64,000 bases of DNA. Source: Sinonovacula constricta (taxonomy: Eukaryota; Mollusca; Bivalvia; Cardiida; Solecurtidae). The stretch lies in NCBI GenBank assembly GCA_007844125.1, contig CM017572.1:42865164-42929163 (forward strand), written 5' to 3'. The notes under the pieces are model-generated. The model made no database searches, was not told where the DNA came from, and saw only the letters and a program-made list of their open reading frames with translations. A program made the position numbers and the translations under genes. Of this stretch, positions 1 through 12,900 are shown piece after piece; the first letter of the stretch is position 1; each line of letters opens with the position of its first letter.

Positions 1-1249
1 TGTTTTGGACCCACTCGCTCTGCAGGTCGAGTGAATGAGTAAGTGCACTCGCCCTTACAGAAAGTACACTCGCCCTTACATTTTAAATAAAATTTCCAAG
101 TTTCTACAACAAAGGTTTACTCATGCGTTTCGAAAACTATCATTGTAATAAATGGATCAAGAATAAGTAATGGACTTAAGATTTATTATCTTCTTTCACT
201 CTTTCTTCCTGTCTCGCTCGCTCTCTCGCTTTTCATCATTATCCCCACCTTGTGTGAAAAACGTTATCTTCATTTGTTTCGACATTTTGACATATAACTG
301 GAAAACACATGCACTTGCAGCCTCGTTCTGATTTGGGAAACCCAGTGAGGATAAAAATAAATCGCTGCTGTTACCTTTACATCAGAAACGTTCTAAATAC
401 ACCGGAAATCCACTGAAATACCGGAAATCGAATTGTATTTTGTATACAGAGTGAAAATATTTCATTTTCCAAAGAAAACATGTGCACTGCTGAAAAATTT
501 ACTCGCCCGGTCGGTCAAGTGTTTCGGCCGCTTCACTCGACCCAATGTTACATTGTTGCACCATTTCGTCAATTTTGCAAATGACTCATTACGCACTTAA
601 GTCATTCGCACAAAAAGCGTTTCAGTGATACAGAGCACTCTTTAAGACGGCTTAACCGATCGGCTTTTATTGCCGATTTGGGGAAGTTGTCCTCATTTTT
701 ACCAATGTTAACAATAAATCAGGCTTTTGTTTATTGATAAATCAGTTGCCCTATCGGACAAGCGTTCAGGAATTTTAACTTGCCCAAAATCAAAAGTACT
801 TTTCCCGGGCTTCGGGCAAGCTGGTTTCGACGAAGACTGATCATAAAGTGACCTTCTTTGATAACTATTGTCTCATTGAAACAAAGCTAGCTGCCTGATC
901 CACACCTGTGTTCATAAAGAAACTAAGTCGGTTTTTTGTCTGACTTAAACAAAGATTAAATCTTACAATCTTTTCTTAAATGTAGAACATTTTCCCCAAT
1001 TTTCAATCATCAAACCATTTAATCTAAGAAATCATTTAGCATTTTTCCCAAATTTAATGAACTTCCTTATGTTAAGTGACGAAAAATAATAAGATTTCTT
1101 ATGAATAAGACCCCTGCGCTTTTTGCTGTGTAGTCTTTGCCAATATAACTTCACAATACATTAACATACAGTTATAAGTTGGTGAATAAATTAAAAAAAA
1201 CAGCAACGTTAACTAAGTATAACTGGGGATTAAGCACTTAACCTGCTCA

Positions 1250-1583
1250 GTAGAAACTGATTGGCCACTGGTAGTGGAATCGGTTGGGTGTCAGCTCCAG
1301 GTTATGAGAGGCCCCAGGTTTGATCCCAGGCTGCGACATACCAAAGTCATTAAATAATGGTAGTGGTATAGCTCCCTTGCTAACACTCAAGCAGATGTAA
1401 GGGTAGTTCCATGACTGGCTGGCCTGGTGTCAGGATAATGTGACTGGGTGTGGCACTGGTATCATGTCAGTGCTCACTGCATGCTATACAAAATGAAGGC
1501 AGCATTTGTCTGCTTCAAGTGGACACCATCTCAAAATAACTGAAATACTGTTTGTGGAATGATAAACCCAAGAAACAAACTTT
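1250..1583 (+). repeat. SINE family 2, copy 1 (near full length)
   Basis: A dispersed element is recognised because the same string of words recurs in order at 22350, 29340 and 31250 and, more diverged, at 8740. The words are a box-B-like GGTTTGATCCCAGG, then TAGCTCCCTTGCTAA, then ATAATGTGACTGGGTGTGG, then GAAGGCAGCA, then CTTCAAGTGGACACC, and a tail ending in AAACCCAAGAAACAAAC. The B-box-like word suggests a tRNA-derived pol III SINE. It has no coding capacity. Confidence 0.8.
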
Positions 1584-2439
1584 TGTTCAGGCATCTTTAA
1601 ATATTTTTGATCTAAATCAGCTGGTAAGGAGTTATCTCAAGATCTACTTTGTTTGTTACATCTTTACAGTCTCTAGCATTATGCTATGGAACCTTTACAT
1701 TTTACTGATAGTAAATAACTTAGAATTTAGAATGGGTCCTAAATAAATGAAGCATGCTAGTAGTTAAAAGCATAGATGAGGCATTTAAATGTGTATGAAG
1801 GCAGGTAAAATCCATGCCTCCATCTGTTTTAGATTGTTTGTTGATTCCTGCAATGTGTATATGCCAGATAGTGTACAGAATGTGATCATTATAGCTAGTT
1901 CTCTCAATGAAGAATGAACTGCTAAACTCAGAACCTTTGCATTTCAATGGAAGAAGATGGCTGAAAATCTGTTTTCATGAGATAGTAACAAAATGCAGCA
2001 TTATGAGATTTAAATGGCTGTAAAACAGATTGATATCAACATTGGAATGCAGGTGGGTTGAGAAAAAGTTTCCAGGAAACTTCAACTATGGTCTGAGATT
2101 GCCTCAACGATTGGCTGGCTGTTCAGCAAAACTTGTCTCAATAAATTTAAAAAATGAACTGAGATTGTAGTGATAAACTGTGGATTTGCAAGGCAGGGCC
2201 TTAACTAAAACCTTTGTTATCTACTAACTTCTACATCCAGTAAAAACTACATATGTGGGGAAGTTTAATATTTACAAGTGCAGCTACTAAGATCATATCA
2301 GGACATAGTTAAGGTCACTCATTGTAAAGGGTTACTCATTATAATAGTTATAGATGCAATATATTAGTGTTTTTGCCATGACTGCCAGTTTTTATGGGTT
2401 TGTAATCAAGCTTCACCATCTTGTTGGTAGACACTTGAA

Positions 2440-2693
2440 GTAGGGGGCGCCCTTCAAGTTAAGTGTTGTTGACTTGTAACTCTTTAGCCCCCCATCGTAT
2501 GGGTTTGAGCCCCATTCAGGGTGAGAACTTCCATATGGTCAGATTTTCCAGCTAACCAATGGTACATTGGTGGTTCTACCCAGGCATAATTCTGGGGTCT
2601 AAACTCCACCATTAATTAGCTGGATGTTGCCATTATCTCCATTATAGTATCGGCGCTATGTAACAAAAACTAAAACATAACAAACAACAACAT
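2440..2693 (+). repeat. SINE family 1, copy 1
   Basis: This is a diverged copy of the family best preserved at 32973. It shares GACTTGTAACTC, a box-B-like GGGTTTGAGCCCCATTC, GGTGGTTCTACCCAGGCATA, a GGTCT...CCACCA segment, a TTAGCTGGATG...CCATTAT segment, and a tail of GTAACAAAAACTAAAACATAAC. The A box is poorly preserved. Confidence 0.75.
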
Positions 2694-3691
2694 GCACTGT
2701 ATTTGGTTTGCAAAGTCATGGTCATATTTATTCTTGGGTCATTGCCTTTTTGGAGGCATATGACAGGTGCAGTGATATTTCTTGTTAAGAGACATGAAAT
2801 TTGGTGTTAACACTTGAGACCCTACATAGTTGTGTAAGAAACCTAATCAACTGTGCCTGACATTCTGACAAAACTTTGCAAAACACTTTAACTTGTACAT
2901 GTGACTGTTTTGTTCACTTGGCAATCAATTGTTGTGCAAGAAATAAAATCAAGTTCATTGATTGTGATTCAGCTGAATATGAATAATTGGCCATTTATTG
3001 AATATTCATGCCTCAACAGACCGGATACCAATCTGAAAACTAATTATTATGTGTGAATATTATGGTGAACACATCTATATGAACCTGATATCTTGGGTCT
3101 TCAAACCAGCTTTATGAGGCAGCCAGCATTAAGGCCTTGCCTCAATAGATATCTGGCACTTAAAATAACCAGCCATCCATACATAAGAATTGATTTGGTA
3201 ACAGTCATTAGAAACAGCTGTGCTGTTATATGAATTCCTGTGAGACTTTTCTATTACAGGAAATTGAATTATATTTTATTACTGTATGAAAGAGTGTGAA
3301 AGAAGCATATTGTTTTCTGCACTATTGCTTGTATCATCACAACATGTATGTACTTGGATAAGCTTGTATCAATTGTGTTCAAGCTGTCTGCCTACATTTT
3401 CTGAGCATTGTCATCAAAATTTCAAGGAGTAACCCTGTTACTCAGAATATGTTATTCCTTTGTCACAGCATGGCTTCCAGTCCCTGTCATAGAAAATTTC
3501 CATTTAAGTCAGTCTTTTTGGGTGAGCTTTGTGGGCAGGTGGCTCAGCCTGTTTGCCATGCTCTTTCTCATCCAATAACATGACTAAACAAAATGAAAAT
3601 TACTATTTATGAGATATTAAAATAAAAAATGCCACCAGTTCATTCAGTTCTTTGATTATTATTATTATTTATTTATTTTTATTTCCAGAAA

Positions 3692-3912
3692 ATGGACTGT
3701 ACATGTATGGAGCTGGCTCTAGAAGGGGAACGACTCTGTAAGGCTGGGGACTGTCGGACTGGGGTCCAGTTCTTTGAAGCAGCTGTAAATTCGGGCACTG
3801 ATGATCTGAAGACACTTAGCGCCATCTACAGTCAGCTAGGAAATGCTTACTTCTACCTCCAGGAATTCGGAAAGGCTTTGGAGTACCATAAACATGATCT
3901 CAATCTAGCACG
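3692..3912 (+). CDS. GPSM2: GPSM2 coding exon 1 (start codon, TPR 1)
   Basis: The acceptor AG is at 3687-3688 and the ATG is three bases into the exon. The exon encodes residues 1-73 and two bases of codon 74, ending at CACG before the donor GTAAGA. It holds the first TPR, with ELALEGERLCKAGDCRTGV followed by a GNAYFYLQEF segment. The high identity to animal LGN over this stretch makes the assignment secure. Confidence 0.95.
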
Positions 3913-6900
3913 GTAAGACAGATAATTCAAGATGCAAGTTGGTGGAAATAACTGCTCCTGATGTCTTGAAAATTTCCCTTTTTTCTTAATTTTTATGCAA
4001 TCCTTTTGAAAAATGAAAAGAATAAAAGTTTTTATTGTTAAAACGGTAGGCAAACATATTTTAATAATTTCTTTAACAATGTGTTGACACAATTTTTAGA
4101 ACTCTTACTTAATTTTTATTTTTTTAATTTTGTTTAGTGTACATCATCATATTATATAAAGTACAAATAGGTTTGAAAACATTTAAGGAAGATAAAGGTA
4201 TATTGCATGGTGAGACTGTATTGTGTTTCTTTGATTATACCACCAGATACCAGTATATAGGTGCTTTATTAGAGTCACATCTATGTATATAGGTGCTTTA
4301 TTAGAGTCACATCTATCAGCCCAAGGGTACAGCTCTCTGTAGACAAGGTTTCTTAAAACAAAAGTAGTAATAATTATACGACCTTAGCAGATGGGATATA
4401 TTATGGGATCACCCATAGCAGGTAGGCAGGCAGCATCCTGATGTTTGTCTGCGGCATAACTCCAACACTATCAAAGCTATTGACATGAGACTTCAGGTGG
4501 ATAGATCTCATTGAGACAGAGTACAGTGTACAAGAACCATCACTCTGCACTTCATGATGTTGGAGTTATTCCCCTTTGTTTAATTTTCTCGTCTGGAGCA
4601 AAACTCCAACAATATCAAAGCTTTTTGACTTAAAACTTCCTAGGTCGATAGATCTCATTGAGAAAGAGTGCAGTGCACAAGAGCCATCACTCTGTACTTA
4701 ACTAATTTTGAGTTATGCCTTTTTGTTTAATTTTCTTGTCTGGATCACAACTCCTACGTTATCAAAGCTATTGTCTTGAAACTTCACAGTTGGATGGATC
4801 TCATTGAGACAGAGTGCAATGCGCATGAACTGTCACATGATTCATGATTTTGGAGTTATTCCCCTTAGATCAATTTTCATACTATGTTTTTCTTGACCGT
4901 ACTTCTATATTATCAGCTATTGACTTGAAACTTCATAGGTGGATAGATGTTATTGAAACGGAGTGCAGTGCACAAGAACTTTCACTCTGCTGTTCCTATT
5001 TTTAAATAATGCCCCTAACGATGCAAATGCCATTACTCTCACGTGAATTTTTGTATATTTGATGTTATTCCCCATTGATTATTTTTTTCAATTACCCAGT
5101 TTGCAGTCCACAATCATGCCAGAGCGGGTTGCACAACAGTGCACATCAGTTTGGTAGATTAAAGATTCTTTTTATGTTATTCTACTTTAATTTCAGTTTT
5201 TATTGCAATAACCCAGAGTGCAGTCCAAAACTTTGCCACACTGCATTGCACAAGAGTGCACAGTAGTTTGTTTCAAATAACTCAATTCAGGGGCGTTTTT
5301 TTCTCCTCCTTGCGGTGCTATTGTTGGAATTATGACACTACTGTAGTCATGACATTCAGTATTTTTTTTATACCTTTCTAGAGAACAAATCATTTTAGGA
5401 ATAACCTGCTACATTTCCAAACTATTTCTGACTGACCTGTCAATATAATGATGATATAAATATATAGTATAACCAACACAGCATCATTTAAACAAGTCAC
5501 TAATGATAGGGAAAAAAATAATACAGTTTTTAGGACATGATTTAATAATTAGAAGAACATGTATCAAAGTATATTATCTCTTTTTCTAGAGGAGTCGGTC
5601 TAGATTTAGAATTGTGATTACTTATTTTGTCTCATGTCTATATATATTTTATAATTAAGCCTTGCATTATTTTTAAGAGAAACAAAAGTCTCTTTTGTAT
5701 GTTCAAGTTTGTTGGGTTTTTTTGCTTTCTACAAAATGGCAAGATATATTAGTTGACTAAGAAAGAAGGAATGAGGCTTTAATCAGGAATTTGTGAACTT
5801 ATAATAAATCCTGTTTTCTTGTAGCTCTTGAGTAATTTCTCGCAATCATTTGCATTCAAAGTATAGTTGGATACAGTGTTTGTTTACGACTTGATCACAT
5901 GAAATACTAAAATCACTCCTGGGATAAAAAATCACCAATGCTGTTGCTTCCCTTAGACTTGAACCTTTGGTTCATGTAGCTGACAAATGTCATAGAAGAC
6001 AAGTTTCAATTTCATTTTTGTTGTTTCTAATTTGTAATAAAATTGTTTTATATAACCTTATACAATCATTCAAAGATTCAATTACAATAATAAATTTAGT
6101 CTCCAACAATAGCCTTGCTCATTGATATAATTCAGCAATGCTCATTTAAATTAAGAGTGCATAGATTCCTGCAATAAATGGTTTCAGCAGCAAAAGAATA
6201 AAAAGCAGAAAATCATAATGTCACATTGTTATGATTGTTAAAATTTGATACCATACAATTGATTGACTCACTAAATCTCACACTTAACAAACACAAAAAA
6301 TACAAACAAAATAGGATTTGGAAAACTTTGGTTGGGATGGAACTTTTACTATGGCTTTGCTTGCCTGGGACGCAAATAAATTTTTGGCATATGGGAACAT
6401 TGATTGAATGAGTTGGTAACTTCAGTACATGCAAAAGACTAGAGATATTTCAGGTACAGGACCTTGTTCCAGCTAACAGCTTTCAGTCTATCAAGACCTG
6501 CGCTTTTGCTGCCGAGTGAGAAAGGTCACCAGCTTGTTTGTGGTTAGTCACTGTTTCTACCCACGTGTAAGTGTTTCTATCCTGACATCAAGTGCATTTA
6601 ATCTTTATCCATTGGTAACAGTTTGGGAATCACTAATTGGCCTCCAATCTTGACAAGATTTAACCCCTTTTATACATTAGTCAACATTTTTATAAGATAT
6701 CAGTTAACATAAATGAGAAGACAAATAAACAATACCAATAGACTTAAAACACAATTAAATAAACATCAATAGCCAAAATTATTATATCTAAAAAAAAAAA
6801 TAATGTAAGTCCACATCAACCACCTCATTGTATGTGAGAGTAAGACATCATAAACTGAAAGAAAACAAAAGAACAACATCCAGTAGAAAAAGTGGAGATC

Positions 6901-9900
6901 AAATAGCCAGAAATGGAAGTAAAATGACAGGAGCATAATACAAAGGTCTAGCTAACTGCCAAAAAGTCATCTGAGTATTGATTTGTGAAGAAAGATAAGA
7001 AGACAAAAAAGAGCAAGAATATTGCTTGTCTGGGAATAACTGAGATTCTTGGCCTGTAAGTCCTGAAGGAATATTAAATGACTCTTTTGTTGCAACCGTA
7101 GTTGAATCAGCTCATTGGTTATATAATATTCCATTTTCGGGTTTTTGCAAAAGGAGAAATGTTAGGTTTTAGGATACTTCAATCAGTGCAGAAGAATATT
7201 GTTATGTAAATATGAGCAAAGAAATCTGCCTTTAAATGCCACAGGTCTGTTTTAGAGGGAAGACAAGCAAAGAAATCGTCTTTAAAGGTCATAGAAGGAA
7301 AAAAGCAAAGAAATCTGCCTGTAAATGGCACAGGTCTGTTGTAGAGTGAATTAAAGCAAAGAAATCTGCCTTTAAATGCCACAGGTCTGTTGAAGAGTGA
7401 ACTAAAGCAAAGAATTCTGCCTTTAAATGCCACAGGTCTGTTGTAGAGTAAACTAAAGCAAAGAAATCTGCCTTTAAATGCCACAGGTCTGTTGTAGAGT
7501 GAATTAAAGCAAAGAAATCTGCCTTTAAATGCCACAGGTCTGTTGTAGAGTAAACTAAAGCAAAGAAATCTGCCTTTAAATGCCACAGGTCTGTTGTAGA
7601 GTGAATTAAAGCAAAGAAATCTGCCTTTAAATGCCACAGGTCTGTTGTAGAGTGAATTAAAGCAAAGAAATCTGCCTTTAAATGCCACAGGTCTGTTGTA
7701 GAGTGAATTAAAGCAAAGAAATCTGCCTTTAAATGCCACAGGTCTGTTGTAGAGTGAATTAAAGCAAAGAAATCTGCCTTTAAATGCCACAGGTCTGTTG
7801 TAGAGTGAATTAAAGCAAAGAAATCTGCCTTTAAATGCCACAGGTCTGTTGTAGAGTAAACTAAAGCAAAGAAATCTGCCTTTAAATGCCACAGGTCTGT
7901 TGTAGAGTGAACTAAAGCAAAGAAATCTGCCTTTAAATGCCACAGGTCTGTTGTAGAGTAAACTAAAGCAAAGAAATCTGCCTTTAAATGCCACAGGTCT
8001 GTTGTAGAGTGAACTAAAGCAAAGAAATCTTCCTTTAAATGCCACAGGTCTGTTGTAGAGAGAACTAAAGCAAAGAAATCTGCCTTTAAATGCCACAGGT
8101 CTGTTGTAGAGAGAACTAAAGCAAAGAAATCTGCCTTTAATTGCCACAGGTCTGTTTTAGATTGAACTAAAGCAAAGAAATCTGCCTTTTAAGGCCATAG
8201 AGGGAAGACAAGCAAAGAAATCTTCCTTTAAATGACACAGGTCTGTCTTAGCGTAAAGACGAGCAAAGAATACTACATTTAAAGGCCACAGGTGTATTTT
8301 AGACTGATGATGAGTAAGGAAACCTACCTTTTAGTAAGGAAACCTACCTTTTAGAGCCACAGGTCTGTTTAAGAGTGAAGACCACCGAAGAAATTACCTT
8401 TTAAGGCCCTTGGTATGTTTTAGAGTGAATACAAGCAAAGAAATCTACCTTTGAAGGCCACAGGTCTGTTTTAGAGTAAAATTTATTTGAGTATTAACAT
8501 GTAGATCTTATACCAAGACTTAATTGTGTGCATTAAGAACATAACTTGGCAACGTACTATAAAATATGTATAGCAGAATTTTATTGACAGGACAGGGTCC
8601 AAAATTAAAAATCTTTGAGATTGAGTCTGAGTTCAGGCAGATGCCTTTGACTGGTTCATTCTCAAATTTAATTTAAATTCAACCAATCAGATCCTTGATT
8701 GTGGTCTCAAGACTTAATCTTGAATTTTAACCTTGGGCCTTGGTAGCATTATCAGTAGATTGTCTCCTTCTGGTACACTGGCCTTTGGTAACTGGGTTGC
8801 AACATAACAGTAACAATAAAATGGTAGTGATATAGATCCCTTATTTACACACAACCAAATATTAGGGTAGATCCACAACTGGTTGTCCAACTGGTTGTCC
8901 AGGTGTCAAGATAATGCGACTGGGTGTGGATAATATGCCAGGTGTTCATGGTTTTTAATACGCTGTGAATGCATCACTATATGTGCTTCAAGTGGGCATC
9001 GTCTTTGGATAACTGGTTGTTGGTGGGATGATTAGCATGCACCTCTCTCCCCTCCCCCCATCCCACCCCCCATAAAAACAGAAAACAAAAACAAACCAAC
9101 AACCAAAAACAGCAACCAATTATAAGCATATTAATTTACAATTGTTTACTGGAGTCTTGTTCTCATGCTTGATCAATCATCCTACCCATGGTGAAGCAGT
9201 GTAAACCATTTTACCATTTTCCCCTCGCTGATTCTGCTATTCTATTAACAACTTGTTTCCGGTATTAGCGCTTGTGTAATAGGATGGTTGTACTTGTAGG
9301 GTTTAAATCAATACTTCACACAGTAGAATTATTCCTCCTGGTGATTACTGCTCTGTCATCTAGCTTGCAAATATATTGATATGGTTGAGACAACATTGCT
9401 TATGCTGATCTGATGGCCCTGTGGCAGGTCAAGATCCTCACTTTTTGCCGCATAGTTGAGTCAAATATGACATTGTCTTTTTGTTACTGCATGAAGCTGT
9501 AAGAAAATAATGAGCAATAGTTTTTGGTAATTTACAAATGCAGCATGGTAAATATACAATCAGTCTACATGGCATAACAATAAACATGTTGCCAGATTTA
9601 AGTTACAATGTCATGGAAAGAAGAAGATATTTCTGTTGTAAAAACATTGTGTTTTTTGTTTGTTGTTTTTTTTGGCATTTGTTAAAAAAACTTCTTAAGT
9701 GATATTTGCAATTATATGCATTTGCTTGTTATTTTGATTAATAAGCATTTGTCATTGAGCATAATAGCTGCCAATTTCTTGCATATATGGTTCATTACAT
9801 TTACATCTGTCACAGGCTAACCTTTTATGCCATATCACTTAAATATGACATCAGATTAAATGTTGGTAAGGATTTTTTAAATAGAAGTTTTAATTCAACC

Positions 9901-12900
9901 ACAAACATAGGATGAAGATGAATAATTATAATATTGTTACATTAAACGATGCTACAAGACTGTTAAGAAGACATGTGTTGTACAGTATACTGTATGCTGT
10001 CCTTGCACATTTTTTCATTTTATCCTACATATAGATTTTAAATCAGATTAAAATACTACTCTGCGTAGTAGTGCATGGATCGCTATGCAACTCATTCTCT
10101 ATTATTATTACAGACAACCCCTTCCACTCACCAAAGTTAGTTGAAGGTATACTTAATAGGTTCCTCGTCTTTCCATCCATTGACACAATTTTGACTTGGC
10201 TTCTACATTTTTGCATAAATTTTGAAGAAAAAAATCACAATGATCTTAAAAAGCATTGGAGTTATTGCCCCATTTAAATATCTGTTAGACAGCTCAAAGC
10301 TTCTTCTGTAGTTGTGCCTCAATTTTGTTGACATAAGAATTATCTTTAGTGCCCTGGGAGATAGTGAACCTTATTATATATAAAATGAAAATTGTTGGAG
10401 TTATTGCCCATTTTAACAATAGTTCAAGTCTGTCGGTGGTCAGAAGACACTTTGTCAGTTGATTGTCTACAGTTTTGTGTCAATTTTGATGAAACATCAC
10501 TGTTATCTTAAGTACCTTGAGAAACTGAAAACCTTCTATTTTGTTCACACCCAGATAAAATATGCAGAGTTTTTGCCCCAGTTAATGAAGTTTCAAGACA
10601 CATTTTTGTCTGGGATTCTGCTTCAGTTTTGTTTAAATTTTGATTAAACTATACAATTACCTAACAAAGACTAGAGTATCTTAGATAGCATCATAAAAAT
10701 TGCAGAAGTTATTTTTCCTTTTAACAATATTTATAAGGACCTGTACACATGCTAGTTCCATTTTTGATTAGATGAATGTTGCAAGAGTTGTTGCCCTTTG
10801 AAACAGTATTTTAGATCTGTCACTGGCCACAATTTTGACAGTTTCTTTCCGAATCTACATAAGTGCTTATTAACCAACTGCACATGTCTTTTATGTGTAA
10901 AGTAGGTCAGCTATTCACCATGTTCTTACAATTACTTATAAAGGCTAAAGTGGTTTATGCAGGCTGTATGTAAACCGACCATTTAAATGTAAACTGTCCA
11001 TTGAGTTATCTAAATTGTCTAGAACTTATACTATGGTATAGTCAGTTTTTACACAATTAATACAAATCGAAAGGATTGAAATTTCATAATATTTGCCCTT
11101 TACGCTTGCACTTAAGGTGGTATCTGACACTGTCTGCCAGACATATTTTAAAAGAAATAGAAACAATGTATGGTTAAGTTACAGGCTTGCTGAGGGCTTA
11201 TTGTTAATGTCCTAGATTTGTAGGGAAATTGCTTTGCTACCTCACATCTTAATTTTTGGAGGCTGCAAAAAATGACTTAAGTTTCAATACTTTTCTTTCT
11301 ATTAGTTGATAGTGTTAATTAACAATTTTTCAGTTGTTTGAGTCAGTTTGTATATTTCATGACTTTCACTACATTGCTTTTGAAAGTGTGATAAAATCAA
11401 GACTGTATGAATGGTCAGTTGTCATTCCTTATGCCTGAAGACAAAAGTTTTTTATTATAGCTGCAATTTTAGTCCAATCATCAAACAGCATTAATCCTTA
11501 GATCACTTGAATATTCATGACAATGTTTTCATTATTTTCTATAAAAGCTGTATTTTACAGCTTAATATAAATGTTTATCTTCTTAAAGTTCTTAATGAAG
11601 ATCTAAATGTGGTAGCCAACAGTTTGGAATAAATATCTTTCATGCAACAAAATAAATTATTGTGACCTGAAAAAATCCCGAAAAAAGTTGTTTTTTGGTG
11701 CCCTATATCAATGTGAAAAGTAAAGCATACAGGTAAAACCCAATTTGGCATTACTAAAAAGGACACTCTGCCACTGTTTAACTGAGACAACCATGTGACC
11801 ACTTACTTTTGCCAGTAATCAGCTCTGACATCCATTTCTATTTCAAGCTTCAATTGCCATCACGCTTATTTATAGATTTGGAAGGTGTGAATATTTAAAA
11901 TGATTTATTTCATGATCTTTACTAATAATTAAGGCAATGCTATAAACAGCCTTTACTTAAACTCATATATGAGTTTATACAATAATTATGTCCATATATG
12001 CAACAATAATGTCCTTATTCCCTAGAAGAGGAGTAAGATAATGTTACATGCATCAGATATAGGCAAACTGTCAGGTACTGCCTTTAAATGGTTTACTCAA
12101 TTATTGCGTTTATAGCACAACATGTGCTTGTTTAGCCTAATGATTCTGTTATTTTCAATGTTGTAGAAACTTTGTCAACCCCTGCAATCTTGTTGATAAA
12201 AGGTTGGTTAATTGCTTAATGCACCTGCTTATAAATGATGATTGTTACAACTTAATCTTTGAGATTTGCATTTTAAGCTTGCAGTTTTAATTATTTATGA
12301 AAGTAGTTCTAACCAAGTTGCAGTATCTGTATTAGAATTCAAACTCTGATTATTCTTTTTATAAAAGTAATGGTTAAGAGCATAATAGACATGTATGCTA
12401 ATGGAAACTCTATTTCTCCAAATATTTGCAGATTAGTTTGTTAGATTGTACACTATTGTAAATGACTCTTGTTAAGTAAATATGTTCATAAGAACGTTCC
12501 CTTGGGTGATATTTCTATAAACACCTCATACCATATTTGATCAACTGCTAATGGTCTTTCTGTGTGTTCAATAGTGATGTTTCACTTCAGTTATGAAATA
12601 ATCTTCCATCTTTTAGAGTAGAGAATATTACATAGCTTTCCTATGTTATTGCTGTAAAATGGTGGTTCATAATGATTAGATACAAATCAGTTCACTCATT
12701 TAACCCATACCTGCTTGTCATTAAATATCAGTGATAATTATGTGAAAATATAATGTTCCATTACCAACTATCCCCATTTAACAGCAAGAGAATATTTTCA
12801 CTTTCCAAAATACAATCACATTGTACAGCCTAAGCCATCTTTAATATATCTGTGGTTCTACCAAGACATCAACCTGCAGAGGCAGTATAGGTAAAGCATC

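Larger units (their letters stand above)
1..3688. other. Upstream region and possible 5' intron of GPSM2
   Basis: No coding exon is recognised here. The first coding exon is preceded by a polypyrimidine tract and AG at 3687-3688, so at least one upstream non-coding exon is expected, but it could not be located from sequence alone. Positions 1-560 repeat the words ACTCGCCC and GTCGAGTGA near both edges. This may be the remains of a mobile element, but no clear ends were found. Two SINE copies are listed separately. The rest is AT-rich unique-looking DNA. Confidence 0.5.

Noticed and set aside
7179..8147. 322-aa minus-strand frame of 17-residue repeats
   Set aside because: It coincides with a 51-bp minisatellite whose period is a multiple of three. 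No domain, no splice context, no unique sequence.
7200..8480. CRISPR-like array
   Set aside because: Units abut with no unique spacers and the genome is clearly animal.
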